From the NCBI RefSeq assembly GCF_016863495.1, contig NZ_BOOZ01000009.1:42810-106809 (forward strand): a stretch of DNA of 64,000 bases, written 5' to 3'. Origin of the DNA: Micromonospora andamanensis (GTDB lineage Bacteria; Actinomycetota; Actinomycetes; Mycobacteriales; Micromonosporaceae). The notes below the pieces were generated by a model. The model was not told where the DNA came from. It worked only from the letters and a program-made list of their open reading frames with translations, and made no database searches. Both the position numbers and the translations under genes were made by a program. Numbering within the stretch: position 1 is the first letter of the stretch; each line of letters opens with the position of its first letter. Shown here one piece after another: positions 25,679-34,249 of the stretch.

Positions 25679-26451
25679 CCACGACGCTGGCGCTGCGCGC
25701 GTGGGGCGCCCACCTGCCGGAGAGCGACAAGGCGGCCTGCCGCCCGGAAGCCGCCGCTGGCCTGCTGGGCCGCAAGGGCCTGCTCAACCGGGACGACGCG
25801 ACCCGGCTGGCGCTGTGCGCGGTGCACCGCACGCTCGGGCTTGACGCCGGTGAACGGCCCCGGGGCGACGCGCACGCCGATGTCGCAGTGGTCGCCTGCG
25901 GAAATCTCGGCAACGTCGACACCGTCGCCGACCTGGCCCGCGTCGCGACCACCGACGGGGTGCGGGCGGTCAGCCCGCTCGCGGCCCCGAACGCGTCGAG
26001 CAACGTGATCGCCAGCGTGATCGCGATCTGGTTCCGCTTCGCCGGCCCCAATCTCATGATCTGCTCGGGCGCCACCGCGAGCTACGACGCGCTGGCCGCC
26101 GCGGCGCTGCTGCTGCGTGCCGGTCGCGCCCGCCGCGTGGTCGTGGTGGGCGCCGAGGCCGCGACCGGCACGGCGACGGCGCTCTACGGTCGACCACTCA
26201 CCAGCGGGGCGGCGTGTGTGATCGTCGAGTCCGACCCGGACGGGGTGCAGGTCCGACTCAACGGCAGGGTTGCCGCACCGGCCGCCACAGCGTCGTGGGG
26301 CGACTGTTACGGCGCGCAGGGACTCGTCGGTGTCGCCCTCGCGGCCGACCGGGTCAGCGCCGGCCGGTTCCCGGTCGAGGTGTCCTGCGGCGACGAGGTC
26401 GACGGCTACCGGTCGCTGACCGTGCACCCCGCATCGGCGGTAACCAGATGA
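25672..26451 (+). CDS. Truncated ketosynthase-like protein (pair 2 partner)
   Basis: About 259 residues from ATG 25672. It matches the N-terminal half of ketosynthases (IAIWFRFAGPNLMICSGATASYDALAAA, VVVVGAEAATG). The cysteine position is alanine (Ala134), and the HGTGT and GH motifs are lacking because the C-terminal thiolase-like half is missing. The reading frame ends naturally four bases into the next coupled gene, so this is a stable short form and not an obvious frameshift. It resembles the small CLF-like KS partners found in aryl-polyene and other reducing type II systems. Probably a structural or chain-length subunit for the KS before it. Confidence 0.8.
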   Translation: MLTTTLALRAWGAHLPESDKAACRPEAAAGLLGRKGLLNRDDATRLALCAVHRTLGLDAGERPRGDAHADVAVVACGNLGNVDTVADLARVATTDGVRAVSPLAAPNASSNVIASVIAIWFRFAGPNLMICSGATASYDALAAAALLLRAGRARRVVVVGAEAATGTATALYGRPLTSGAACVIVESDPDGVQVRLNGRVAAPAATASWGDCYGAQGLVGVALAADRVSAGRFPVEVSCGDEVDGYRSLTVHPASAVTR

Positions 26452-27230
26452 GCCCGGCGGCGGAGGGAATCCGCTGGCTGGCCGACGGACCGCCGGGGGC
26501 ACCCCTCGCCGTGCTCGCCCACGGGCTGGAGGATTCCTGGCGGACCTGGTTGCCGCTGGCCGCCGACCTCGGTCAGCGGTGGCGGGTGGCCGCACTCGAC
26601 CTGCCGTGGCAGCCGGGCACCGATTACCGGTGGCGGCAGCGGCCGGCAGCCGACGCGCTGGCTGACGCGATCGTCGGGATCGGCGCGGACATCAGCCTGC
26701 TGGTCGCCCACTCCTACGGAGCGAACGCCACCCTGCACCTGCTCTGCCGGGACGCACTACCGGCTCGACGGGTGGCCCTGATCTGCCCGCTCTACCGGCC
26801 ACCCGGCCGGCCCGTGACGTGGACGCTGTTCGACCGGGCCCGGACCGCGTTCGAGCGGCACATCCACGAGTCGCTGCGCAGCCGTCAGGGCGACCGGCTG
26901 GCCCGTACTCCCGACGACGTGCTGGCGACGATGACCCGCAAGGCGATCGACCGGGCCGGACCGGCCGGCTTCCTCGCGGTCTTCGAGCAGTACGTCACGA
27001 GCGCGGCGCTGCCACTGGACCGGGTCCGCCCGCCGGTGCTGGTGCTCGGCGGCGGTGACGATCCGACCCTCACTCCGGCAGCCGCCGGTGCCCTCGCCGG
27101 GGCACTGCCCGATGCCCGGCTGATCATCGACGACCGCTACGACCACTTCTGCCACCTGCGGCACCCGGCCGAGGTCGCGGCCCGGCTGTGCGATTTCGCC
27201 GCCAGTCCGAAACTTGAGGAGGTTCCGTGA
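26448..27230 (+). CDS. Alpha/beta hydrolase
   Basis: About 260 residues from ATG 26448. It has the alpha/beta-hydrolase order: LAHGLEDSWRTW oxyanion region, nucleophile elbow VAHSYGANA (Ser), aspartate in LGGGDDPTL, histidine in YDHFCHLRHP. Coupled by 4-base overlaps to the KS-like gene before it and the double-hotdog gene after it. A thioesterase or ester hydrolase releasing the polyketide chain from ACP is the most economical guess; sequence alone does not prove it. Confidence 0.85.
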   Translation: MSPAAEGIRWLADGPPGAPLAVLAHGLEDSWRTWLPLAADLGQRWRVAALDLPWQPGTDYRWRQRPAADALADAIVGIGADISLLVAHSYGANATLHLLCRDALPARRVALICPLYRPPGRPVTWTLFDRARTAFERHIHESLRSRQGDRLARTPDDVLATMTRKAIDRAGPAGFLAVFEQYVTSAALPLDRVRPPVLVLGGGDDPTLTPAAAGALAGALPDARLIIDDRYDHFCHLRHPAEVAARLCDFAASPKLEEVP

Positions 27231-28138
27231 CCCCGACCGTCGTGGCGGGCCGCCCCCGCTTCGAAGGCGCCAACATCCGCACCTGGATCGGGTTCAAGCA
27301 CTTCATGTACCTGGTCGAGGAGGCCGTGCTGCAGTGGTTGCGCGACCAGGGCCACCCACCCGGGCAGCTGTTCCACAGGCACGGACTGGGCGTGGAGATC
27401 GTCGACTGCTCGGTGCAGCTCCCCGCCGTACTCGACCTCGACGACGAGGTGGTCGCGCACGTGGACCGGGGGCGCGGCGACCGGCTCGACGTCACGCTCC
27501 GGGTCCGCCGCGACGATCGGGACGTGACGGTGGCCCGTGGCTCGGTGCGGCTGGCCCTGGTACGCGAGCGGGCTGCCGAGGCAGCCGCGCCGGCACCCAC
27601 CGACCTCGCCGCCTGGGTGGTCGACGACCTGGGTGGCCCTGCCGCCGCCCCCGGATCGCGCCGCTACGACCCACGACGGCCAGTGCGTGACCAGCTCGTC
27701 GATCCCGGATCGTCGGCCCTGCACTGGCCCTGGCGGGCCCGTTACTTCTACTGCCACTACTCCGACCGGGTCCAGCATTCGGCCTACGTACGCTGCGTCG
27801 AGTCGGCAGTCGACAGGCTACTGGAAGCCCGCGGCATCTCGGTCGGCCGGCTACTGGCCGAGCGCGCCTGGATTCCGGTGGTGTCGCGGGCCCGCGTGCG
27901 GATCCACGCGGCCGCGCACCTGGAGGAGACGGTGCACACGGTGGTCGACGTCGACTCGGTGCTGCGCCAGCAGTTGTTCGAGGTCCGGCTCTCCTGCCAC
28001 GTGGTGCGCGGCGATCGGCTGGTAACCGTGGCCGAGGGCCGCGTCCTGCACGGTTACGCGGTCGGCCGGGGCGACCGGGCGGGCGAGGTGGCCCAGCTTG
28101 ATCCGGACATCGTCGCCGCGCTGACCGGGGGTGCGTGA
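27227..28138 (+). CDS. Double-hotdog protein, thioesterase (4HBT)-like
   Basis: About 303 residues; GTG 27227 overlaps the hydrolase stop. Two hotdog halves: the first with FKHFMYLVEEAVLQWLR, the second with YSDRVQHSAYVRCVESAVDRLL, which matches the D-x-x-x-H-x-x-Y active-site helix of 4-hydroxybenzoyl-CoA thioesterase-like proteins. It may hydrolyse acyl-ACP/CoA or act as a second dehydratase. It is unlike the dehydratase at 21138 in motif set, so the two are not duplicates. Confidence 0.75.
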   Translation: MTPTVVAGRPRFEGANIRTWIGFKHFMYLVEEAVLQWLRDQGHPPGQLFHRHGLGVEIVDCSVQLPAVLDLDDEVVAHVDRGRGDRLDVTLRVRRDDRDVTVARGSVRLALVRERAAEAAAPAPTDLAAWVVDDLGGPAAAPGSRRYDPRRPVRDQLVDPGSSALHWPWRARYFYCHYSDRVQHSAYVRCVESAVDRLLEARGISVGRLLAERAWIPVVSRARVRIHAAAHLEETVHTVVDVDSVLRQQLFEVRLSCHVVRGDRLVTVAEGRVLHGYAVGRGDRAGEVAQLDPDIVAALTGGA

Positions 28139-28815
28139 TGGCCCGGCGCGCCAGGTTGTACTTCTCGTTCCGCAGCCCCTACAGCTGGCTCACCGTCCGC
28201 CGGCTGCGGGCCGCCGTGCCTGACGCGTTCGAGGCGCTCGACTGGCTGCCATACTGGGACCCCGACGAGGCGACCACCCGGTTGCTCGACGAACGCGGCG
28301 TCGACCTGCACTACGGCCAGATGAGCCGGTCCAAACACCGCTACATCCTGATGGACACCAAACGCCTGGCCACCGCCGACGGCGCCACCATGGCCTGGCC
28401 GGTCGACGTCGAGCCATGGTGGGAGCCCGCGCACCTGGCCTGGCTCTGGGCCTGCCGGTCCGGGCGCGCCGAGCCCTTCTACGACGCCGTCACGGCCGCC
28501 CGCTGGGAGCGCGGCGAGAACATCTCCGATCCGGCGGTGGTGGCCGACTGCGCCGCCCGGGCGGGGCTCGACCCGCAGGTCGCCACGGCCTGCGCCGACG
28601 ACCCTGGACTACGCGCGGAGGGCGTGGACTGCCTGTACCGGGCCTACCACGACGACGTGTTCGGGGTGCCCTACCTCAAGCTGGGGCACCACCGGTTCTG
28701 GGGCTACGACCGGCTCGACGCGTTCCTCTCGGTCTGGCCGCGACCGGCGGGCGATCCGGTCGGACCGCCGGTGACCGAGGCCTACGACGCCGACACGGCA
28801 GGCGGCTGTGGCTAG
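28138..28815 (+). CDS. DsbA-fold / 2-hydroxychromene-2-carboxylate isomerase-like protein
   Basis: About 225 residues; ATG 28138 (a GTG three bases earlier is possible). The N-terminus LYFSFRSPYSWLTVRRL carries the S-P-Y-S element that replaces CxxC in GSH-type HCCA isomerases of the DsbA fold; the cis-proline region VFGVPYLKLGHHRFWG is also typical. In other actinomycete reducing type II PKS clusters a protein of this family is known to be associated with E/Z isomerisation of the polyene. The same role is inferred here from its place just after the PKS genes. Confidence 0.82.
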   Translation: MARRARLYFSFRSPYSWLTVRRLRAAVPDAFEALDWLPYWDPDEATTRLLDERGVDLHYGQMSRSKHRYILMDTKRLATADGATMAWPVDVEPWWEPAHLAWLWACRSGRAEPFYDAVTAARWERGENISDPAVVADCAARAGLDPQVATACADDPGLRAEGVDCLYRAYHDDVFGVPYLKLGHHRFWGYDRLDAFLSVWPRPAGDPVGPPVTEAYDADTAGGCG

Positions 28816-29554
28816 CGGCGACCGGCGGCGCACCGTCGAAGAGGAACGGCGGCACCGACGCGAGCGCCTCGCCGGGGCGTTCCGGCTGTTCGCCCGGCTC
28901 GGGTTCGACGAGGGGGTCGGCGGGCACATGACCGCCCGGGATCCGGAACATCCCGATCACTTCTGGATAAACCCGTTCGGTGTCCACTTCGGGCACATCC
29001 GGGCGAGTGACCTGCTCCTGGTCGACCAGACCGGTTCGGTGGTCTCGGGTGACGGCCGGGTCAACCCGGCCGGCCTGGTCATCCACACCGCCGTACACCA
29101 TCAGCGCCCGGACGCCGTGGCAGCGGTGCACCTGCACTCCACCTACGGGCGAGCATGGTCGACGCTTGGCCGCCCGCTCGACCCGATCACCCAGGACGCC
29201 TGCGCGTTCTTCGAGGAGCACACCGTCTACGGCCGGTACGGGGGCGTCGTCCTCGCCGCCGAGGAGGCCGGGCAGATCGCCGACTGCCTGGGCGGCGGCA
29301 AGGCCGTCATCATGCGCAATCACGGCCTGCTCACGGTCGGCGGTTCGGTGGAGGAGGCGGCCTGGTGGTTCATCTCGATGGACCGCTCCTGCCAGGTGCA
29401 GTTGCTGGCCGAGGCAGCCGGCACACCGGTGCCGCTGGACCCGGCGACCGCCAGGTCCACCCGCGACATGATCGGCAGCCCCGCGATCGCCCGCCTCAAC
29501 TTCAAGCCGTTGTACGCCGACATCGTGCGTGCGCAGCCCGACCTTCTTCAGTGA
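28808..29554 (+). CDS. Class II aldolase/adducin family protein
   Basis: About 248 residues, GTG 28808, overlapping the isomerase gene by 8 bases. Metal-binding pattern VHLHSTYGRA (H-x-H) and MRNHGLLTVG (third His) is present, as is the N-terminal GHMTARDPE segment. Family members are zinc aldolases or decarboxylases for small hydroxy-ketones, but adducin-like relatives in secondary-metabolite clusters have varied roles. No specific substrate can be assigned. Confidence 0.88.
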   Translation: MASGDRRRTVEEERRHRRERLAGAFRLFARLGFDEGVGGHMTARDPEHPDHFWINPFGVHFGHIRASDLLLVDQTGSVVSGDGRVNPAGLVIHTAVHHQRPDAVAAVHLHSTYGRAWSTLGRPLDPITQDACAFFEEHTVYGRYGGVVLAAEEAGQIADCLGGGKAVIMRNHGLLTVGGSVEEAAWWFISMDRSCQVQLLAEAAGTPVPLDPATARSTRDMIGSPAIARLNFKPLYADIVRAQPDLLQ

Positions 29555-29564
29555 TGGGGATGAC

Positions 29565-31082
29565 ATGGCGGAGTTGTTTATCGACCTCGCGTCCCGTACG
29601 CCAGCCGCGACGGCGCTCGTCGACGAGCGTGGCTCGACCACCTGGCGGGAGCTGAACGACCGGGTCAACGGGTGGATCGAGGTGCTACGCGGACACGGTG
29701 TGGCAGCCGGCGACGCGGTGGCCGTGATGGCCGGCAACCGCCGGGAAACCTTCGAGATGGTGCTGGCCGGCCTGCACGCCGGAATGACAGTGGTGCCGGT
29801 CAACTGGCACCTCACCGCAGCCGAGGTGGCGTACATCCTGACCGATGCCGGATGTCGTCTGCTCGTCGTCGACGCGCAGCGAGCCGCAGTGGCCGCCGAC
29901 GCGGTGGCCCGGTGCGGCGGCCCGCCCCCACTGACGATCGACGACCTGGCGCCGGTGCCGGACGCCGCTGAACCGACCGACCAACTGTGCGGCGCCCTGC
30001 TGCTCTACACATCGGGCAGCACCGGTCGACCCCGTGGCGTGGCCAACAGACTCTTCGTCGCCGGTGCGCCGTTCTCCCGCGTCGGCCGCCTGGGTGACTA
30101 CGCCGCGCGGACCCTGCGCCTGCCGGCGGAGGGCCGGACGCTCGTCGTCGCCCCCTGGTACCACTCCGCGCAGCTCTTCTTCGCGCTGCTCCCCCTGCTG
30201 CGCGGCAGCACCCTGGTGATCGAGGAAAGGTTCGACCCGGTCCGCACGCTGTCCACGATGGCCCGGCACCGGGTCACCACGGCCCACCTGGTGCCCACCC
30301 ACTTCGTCCGGCTGCTGGCGCTCGACCCGGCGGTGCGCGACCAACTCACCCCTGCGGACCTGCGGCTGGTCTGGCACGGTGGCGGTCCCTGCCCGGTCGA
30401 CGTGAAGGATCGGATGATCGCCTGGTGGGGTCCGGTGCTGCTGGAGTACTACGGCGCCACCGAGTCGGGGGCGATCACCGTCATCGACTCGATCGAGGCC
30501 GGCCAGCGGCCGGGCAGTGTCGGCCGGGCGGTGCCCCCGCACGAGATCGTCATCCTCGACCCCGCCGGCCGGCCGCTGCCGGCCGGGCGGACCGGCACCG
30601 TCTACGTGCGGCGCACCGGGGGAAGCGGGTTCCACTACCACAACGCTCCCGCCGCGACGGCCGCCGCACACCGCGAGCCTGACCTGTTCACCGTCGGGGA
30701 GGTCGGTCACCTCGACGACGCCGGGTACCTGTTCCTCACCGGACGTGCCCGCGACGTCGTGGTCACCGGCGGGGTCAACGTACACGCGGCCGAGGTCGAG
30801 GCGGTGCTGCTGCGTCACCCGGAGGTCCGGGACGCCGCCGTGGTCGGCGTGCCCGACGAGGAGTACGGCGAACGGGTCGTCGCGGTGGTGGTGGCCGCCG
30901 AGCCGGACCGCGCCGACGAACTGCCGGGCCGGCTCGACCGGCACACCCGGGAGACGCTCGCCGGATTCAAGGCACCCCGCGCCTACCGGTTGGTGGACGC
31001 GCTGCCCCGCGACGACACCGGCAAGCTCCGCAAACAGCTCGTCCGGCGGATGCTCGCCGAACTGCCCGGCGGTGGCGCGTGA
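29565..31082 (+). CDS. Acyl-CoA synthetase / AMP-dependent ligase
   Basis: About 505 residues from ATG 29565 (GGGGA four bases upstream). ANL-family motifs: LYTSGSTGRPRGV, YYGATESGAI, TGRARDVVVTGGVNVHAAEVE and the catalytic lysine near the end in DDTGKLRKQL. Unlike the FAAL at 16072 it has the normal acyl-CoA synthetase layout. It would activate a carboxylic acid to acyl-CoA or load a carrier. It lies in the coupled run between the aldolase and a P450. Confidence 0.88.
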   Translation: MAELFIDLASRTPAATALVDERGSTTWRELNDRVNGWIEVLRGHGVAAGDAVAVMAGNRRETFEMVLAGLHAGMTVVPVNWHLTAAEVAYILTDAGCRLLVVDAQRAAVAADAVARCGGPPPLTIDDLAPVPDAAEPTDQLCGALLLYTSGSTGRPRGVANRLFVAGAPFSRVGRLGDYAARTLRLPAEGRTLVVAPWYHSAQLFFALLPLLRGSTLVIEERFDPVRTLSTMARHRVTTAHLVPTHFVRLLALDPAVRDQLTPADLRLVWHGGGPCPVDVKDRMIAWWGPVLLEYYGATESGAITVIDSIEAGQRPGSVGRAVPPHEIVILDPAGRPLPAGRTGTVYVRRTGGSGFHYHNAPAATAAAHREPDLFTVGEVGHLDDAGYLFLTGRARDVVVTGGVNVHAAEVEAVLLRHPEVRDAAVVGVPDEEYGERVVAVVVAAEPDRADELPGRLDRHTRETLAGFKAPRAYRLVDALPRDDTGKLRKQLVRRMLAELPGGGA

Positions 31083-32344
31083 ACGCCGGCCCGCCGATCG
31101 CCGACATCGCACACCCGGCCACCTACGCCCGTGGGGTTCCGCACGACGAGTTCGCCCGACGCCGTCGGGACGAGCCCGTCGGCTGGGTCACCGAACCGGA
31201 ACTCGTCCGCCGGTCCACCGCCGGGTCGACAGTGCAACGGGGCACCGGCTTCTGGGCCGTGACGACCCACGCGGAGGTTGTCGAGGTCTCCCGACGTCGG
31301 GACGAGTTCTCGTCGAGTCGCCGAGGAGCGTTCCTGGTCGACCCGCGTACCCGCGCCGACCTGGAACGGGCCCGGCAGCTCCTGGTCAACATGGACGCGC
31401 CGCAGCACACCTGGATCCGGCGGGCGGTCTCCCCCGCGTTCACCCCACGGGCGGTCCAGCGGCTGGCCGCCGACGTGGCGGAGCACGCCCGGTCCACAGT
31501 GGCGCGGGCGATGGCCGGTGACGACGTCGACCTGGTCCGCGATCTCGCTGCCGAGCTGCCGCTGCTGGTGCTGGCCGACCTGCTGGGCCTGCCACCGGCC
31601 GACCGGGGTCTGCTGCTGCGCTGGAGCAACCACCTCGTCGGTTTCGACGACCCCGAGTTCGGCGGCGGCGACATCGAGGCCTACCGGCAGGCGCTGGGCG
31701 AGGCGATGGCCTACGCCGCGGCGCTGGTCCGCGACCGCCGGCGACGGCCCCGGGAGGACCTCGTCTCGGCGCTTGTCGCGGCGGAGGTCGAGGGACGCCG
31801 GCTGACCGACGCCCAACTCTGCCAGATCTGGTTGCTGCTGATCGTCGCCGGCAACGAGACGACCCGGCACCTGATCTCCGGCTCGCTGGCCATCCTGATC
31901 GGCGGGACCGTCGACGCCCACGGCCCGGGTGCCGTCGAGGAGTTGCTGCGCCTGGTGAGTCCGATCCTCCAGTTCCGTCGGACCGCGACCCGCGACACCA
32001 CGCTGGCCGGCACCCGGATCGCCGAGGGCGACAAGGTGGTCCTTTACTTCACCTCGGCGAACCGGGACGAGCGGGTGTTCGCCGAGCCGCACCGGTTCCG
32101 GCCGGACCGGCCCGACAACCCGCACCTGGCGTTCGGCATCGGGCCGCACTTCTGCCTCGGTGCCCATCTGGCCCGACTGGAGCTGGCCGAACTGCTCACC
32201 GCCATCCGCCCCTACCTGCCCCGGCTGCGACTCACCGGCCCGGTGGTCCGGCTCCAGTCCAACTTCGTCAACGGGATCAAGACGATGCCGGCCGCGCTGG
32301 TGCCCGCGCCCAGGACGGCCGGGAGACAAAAGGAGTGTCCATGA
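31079..32344 (+). CDS. Cytochrome P450 monooxygenase
   Basis: About 421 residues, GTG 31079 overlapping the ligase stop. I-helix LLLIVAGNETTRHL, K-helix EELLR, heme loop FGIGPHFCLGAHLAR. It is clearly less similar to the other two P450s of the window (different N-terminus and heme loop), so it belongs to another CYP family. The MbtH-type gene overlaps its 3' end, suggesting co-expression. Substrate unknown; oxidation of the polyketide chain or of a PCP-bound residue is possible. Confidence 0.93.
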   Translation: MNAGPPIADIAHPATYARGVPHDEFARRRRDEPVGWVTEPELVRRSTAGSTVQRGTGFWAVTTHAEVVEVSRRRDEFSSSRRGAFLVDPRTRADLERARQLLVNMDAPQHTWIRRAVSPAFTPRAVQRLAADVAEHARSTVARAMAGDDVDLVRDLAAELPLLVLADLLGLPPADRGLLLRWSNHLVGFDDPEFGGGDIEAYRQALGEAMAYAAALVRDRRRRPREDLVSALVAAEVEGRRLTDAQLCQIWLLLIVAGNETTRHLISGSLAILIGGTVDAHGPGAVEELLRLVSPILQFRRTATRDTTLAGTRIAEGDKVVLYFTSANRDERVFAEPHRFRPDRPDNPHLAFGIGPHFCLGAHLARLELAELLTAIRPYLPRLRLTGPVVRLQSNFVNGIKTMPAALVPAPRTAGRQKECP

Positions 32345-32562
32345 TGGATGAGAGCAGCGCGCGGTACCGGTTCGCCGTCGTGCACAACGACGAGGACCAG
32401 TACTCGATCTGGCCCGACGACCAGGAACCGCCGCCGGGCTGGCGGCGGGAGGGCACGGCCGGCTCGCGGCAACAGTGCCTGGACCACATCGGCGGGATCT
32501 GGACCGACATCACGCCGCGCAGCCTCCGCGCGGCGCTCGACCGCGACGCCGCGGGACGCTGA
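32341..32562 (+). CDS. MbtH-family NRPS chaperone
   Basis: About 73 residues; AGGAG at 32331-32335 precedes ATG 32341. The family signature is complete: HNDEDQYSIWPDD, PPGWRREG, and CLDHIGGIWTDITPRSLR. These proteins bind adenylation domains and raise their solubility and activity. It stands away from the three large NRPS genes but on the same strand as the third one; which A domain needs it is not visible. Confidence 0.96.
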   Translation: MMDESSARYRFAVVHNDEDQYSIWPDDQEPPPGWRREGTAGSRQQCLDHIGGIWTDITPRSLRAALDRDAAGR

Positions 32563-32621
32563 GATGGTGTACGGCCACGCGAGCGGTGCGGACCCGGCCG
32601 ACGCCGACCTACGCTCCGGCC

Positions 32622-33953
32622 ATGCGTGAATCGCCGGCCTCGGTGGGCCAACGACTCCTCTGGTTGATGGACCACTACCAGGGCGGCCACCGGAGCCTCA
32701 CCCAGCAGGTGCTGTTACAGCGCGACACGGTGGACGCCTGTCGACTCCGGGACGCGCTGAACCTGCTCGGCGAACGTCACGAATCGCTGCGGACCCGGTT
32801 GGTCGAGCGCCGCCGCCAGTTGATCCAGCAGGTCTGCCCGAGCCGCGAGCCGGAGCTCGACGTCGTCGACCTGACCGGCGTCCGGCAACCGGTCGACGCC
32901 CTGCGCGACGCTCTCGCCGCCGACCTTCGCCAACGGGTGCCCGTCGAACAGTGGCCGGTCCGCACGACGCTGTACCGCCTGCCCGGTAGGGCGGTCTTCT
33001 GCCTGAGCATGCACCACCTGATCACCGACCACTCGTCGAACGGTCTGGTCCTGCGCGACTTGCGCACGATCTACGAGGCTCTCGCGAGCAACTCGCCACC
33101 CGAGCTGCCCGACGTCACCTGGCAGTACGCGACCTGGGCGCAGTGGCAGCGGGAACGGCTCGCCGGCGAGAGCCGCCGCCGGCTCGACGCGTTCTGGCGG
33201 GACACCCTCGACGGTGCCAGCCTGCCGATGCTGCCGGTCCGGAACCCGGAGCCGGTCAGTTCCGGATCGGCCCGGGTACACCTCTCTGAGCCGGTCGTCC
33301 GGTCCCTGCGCGCCCTCGCCCGGGCACACCGGACGAGCCTGTTCGCCGTCCTGCTGGCGGTCTTCTACACCCTGCTGCACCAGCGAACCGGTCAGGTGGA
33401 CCTCACCGTGACCTCGCTGTTCGCCAACCGCGCGCGGTCCGAGGTGGCACACACCCTCGGCTTCTTCGTCAACCAGGTGGCGCTGCGCAGTCAGCTGGAC
33501 GGCGACGAAGCCTTCACCGCACTCGTCCGGCGGGTCCGGGGCACCACGATCCGGGCCCTCCCGCACCAGGACCTGCCCTTCCACATGCTGCCGCCGGGGA
33601 TCGTGCGGTCACCCGGTGGCCGCGCCGATCAGGTGGTCTTCCAGATGCTCGACCCCGGCACGACCCGCGGCGACATGCGCGGCGCCCACCTGGCCGACCT
33701 GGAGCCGCAGACCCGCAACGCCCGCTTCGACCTCGAACTGCTCGTGGTGCCGATCGGCGAGGCGCTGGTGACCCAGCTCCGCTACACCGACCGGATCTTC
33801 GACGACCCGACAGCGCGGGCCTTCGTCCGCGACTTCGGCTACCTCGCGGACCGGCTCGGACGGCGGCCCGACGATCCCGTCCGGGACGCGATCAGCCAAC
33901 TCGCCCGAACCGGAGCACCACCACCATTCCCCACCCAGACCGAGGAGCAGTGA
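32622..33953 (+). CDS. Free-standing NRPS condensation domain
   Basis: About 443 residues, ATG 32622. A single condensation domain with the active motif MHHLITDHSS (HHxxxD kept, the following Gly replaced by His), later elements VTVTSLFANR-like TSLFANRAR, LGFFVNQVALR and HQDLPFHML. No ribosome site is evident in the 59-base gap upstream. It is followed directly by a free carrier protein. It likely forms an amide or ester between two carrier-bound substrates, for example the polyketide chain and a peptidyl unit. Codon 32 is TTA (32715-32717). Confidence 0.9.
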   Translation: MRESPASVGQRLLWLMDHYQGGHRSLTQQVLLQRDTVDACRLRDALNLLGERHESLRTRLVERRRQLIQQVCPSREPELDVVDLTGVRQPVDALRDALAADLRQRVPVEQWPVRTTLYRLPGRAVFCLSMHHLITDHSSNGLVLRDLRTIYEALASNSPPELPDVTWQYATWAQWQRERLAGESRRRLDAFWRDTLDGASLPMLPVRNPEPVSSGSARVHLSEPVVRSLRALARAHRTSLFAVLLAVFYTLLHQRTGQVDLTVTSLFANRARSEVAHTLGFFVNQVALRSQLDGDEAFTALVRRVRGTTIRALPHQDLPFHMLPPGIVRSPGGRADQVVFQMLDPGTTRGDMRGAHLADLEPQTRNARFDLELLVVPIGEALVTQLRYTDRIFDDPTARAFVRDFGYLADRLGRRPDDPVRDAISQLARTGAPPPFPTQTEEQ

Positions 33954-34243
33954 TGAGCCAACCGACCGTGACGGCCGACCAGATCACGGCGATCGTGCGC
34001 GATCTGGCCCCCGCGCCCAATGACGACCTCGGACCCGACACCCGACTGGTCGAGGACCTCGGATACCACTCACTGGCCCTGCTCGAACTGGCCTTCGCCC
34101 TGGAGGACGAGTTCGACCTGGAGCCGATCGACGAACAGACCGCCAGGCGGATCACCACCGTCGGCCTGGTCGTCGAGACCGTGCTGGAGCGGGTCGCGGA
34201 GCGAGACGGCGCCCCCTCGACCCCGGTGACGGACCGGGCCTGA
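33953..34243 (+). CDS. Carrier protein (PCP/ACP)
   Basis: About 96 residues from ATG 33953, with GAGGAG at 33941-33946; the start overlaps the last base of the condensation-domain gene. Attachment motif EDLGYHSLALLEL (Ser in YHSL), followed by ALEDEFDLEPIDEQTARRI, typical of small acyl carrier proteins. It is the natural partner for the C domain just before it and the flavoprotein and P450 just after it, i.e. a tailoring-on-carrier cassette. Confidence 0.9.
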   Translation: MSQPTVTADQITAIVRDLAPAPNDDLGPDTRLVEDLGYHSLALLELAFALEDEFDLEPIDEQTARRITTVGLVVETVLERVAERDGAPSTPVTDRA

Positions 34244-34249
34244 TCCGGC

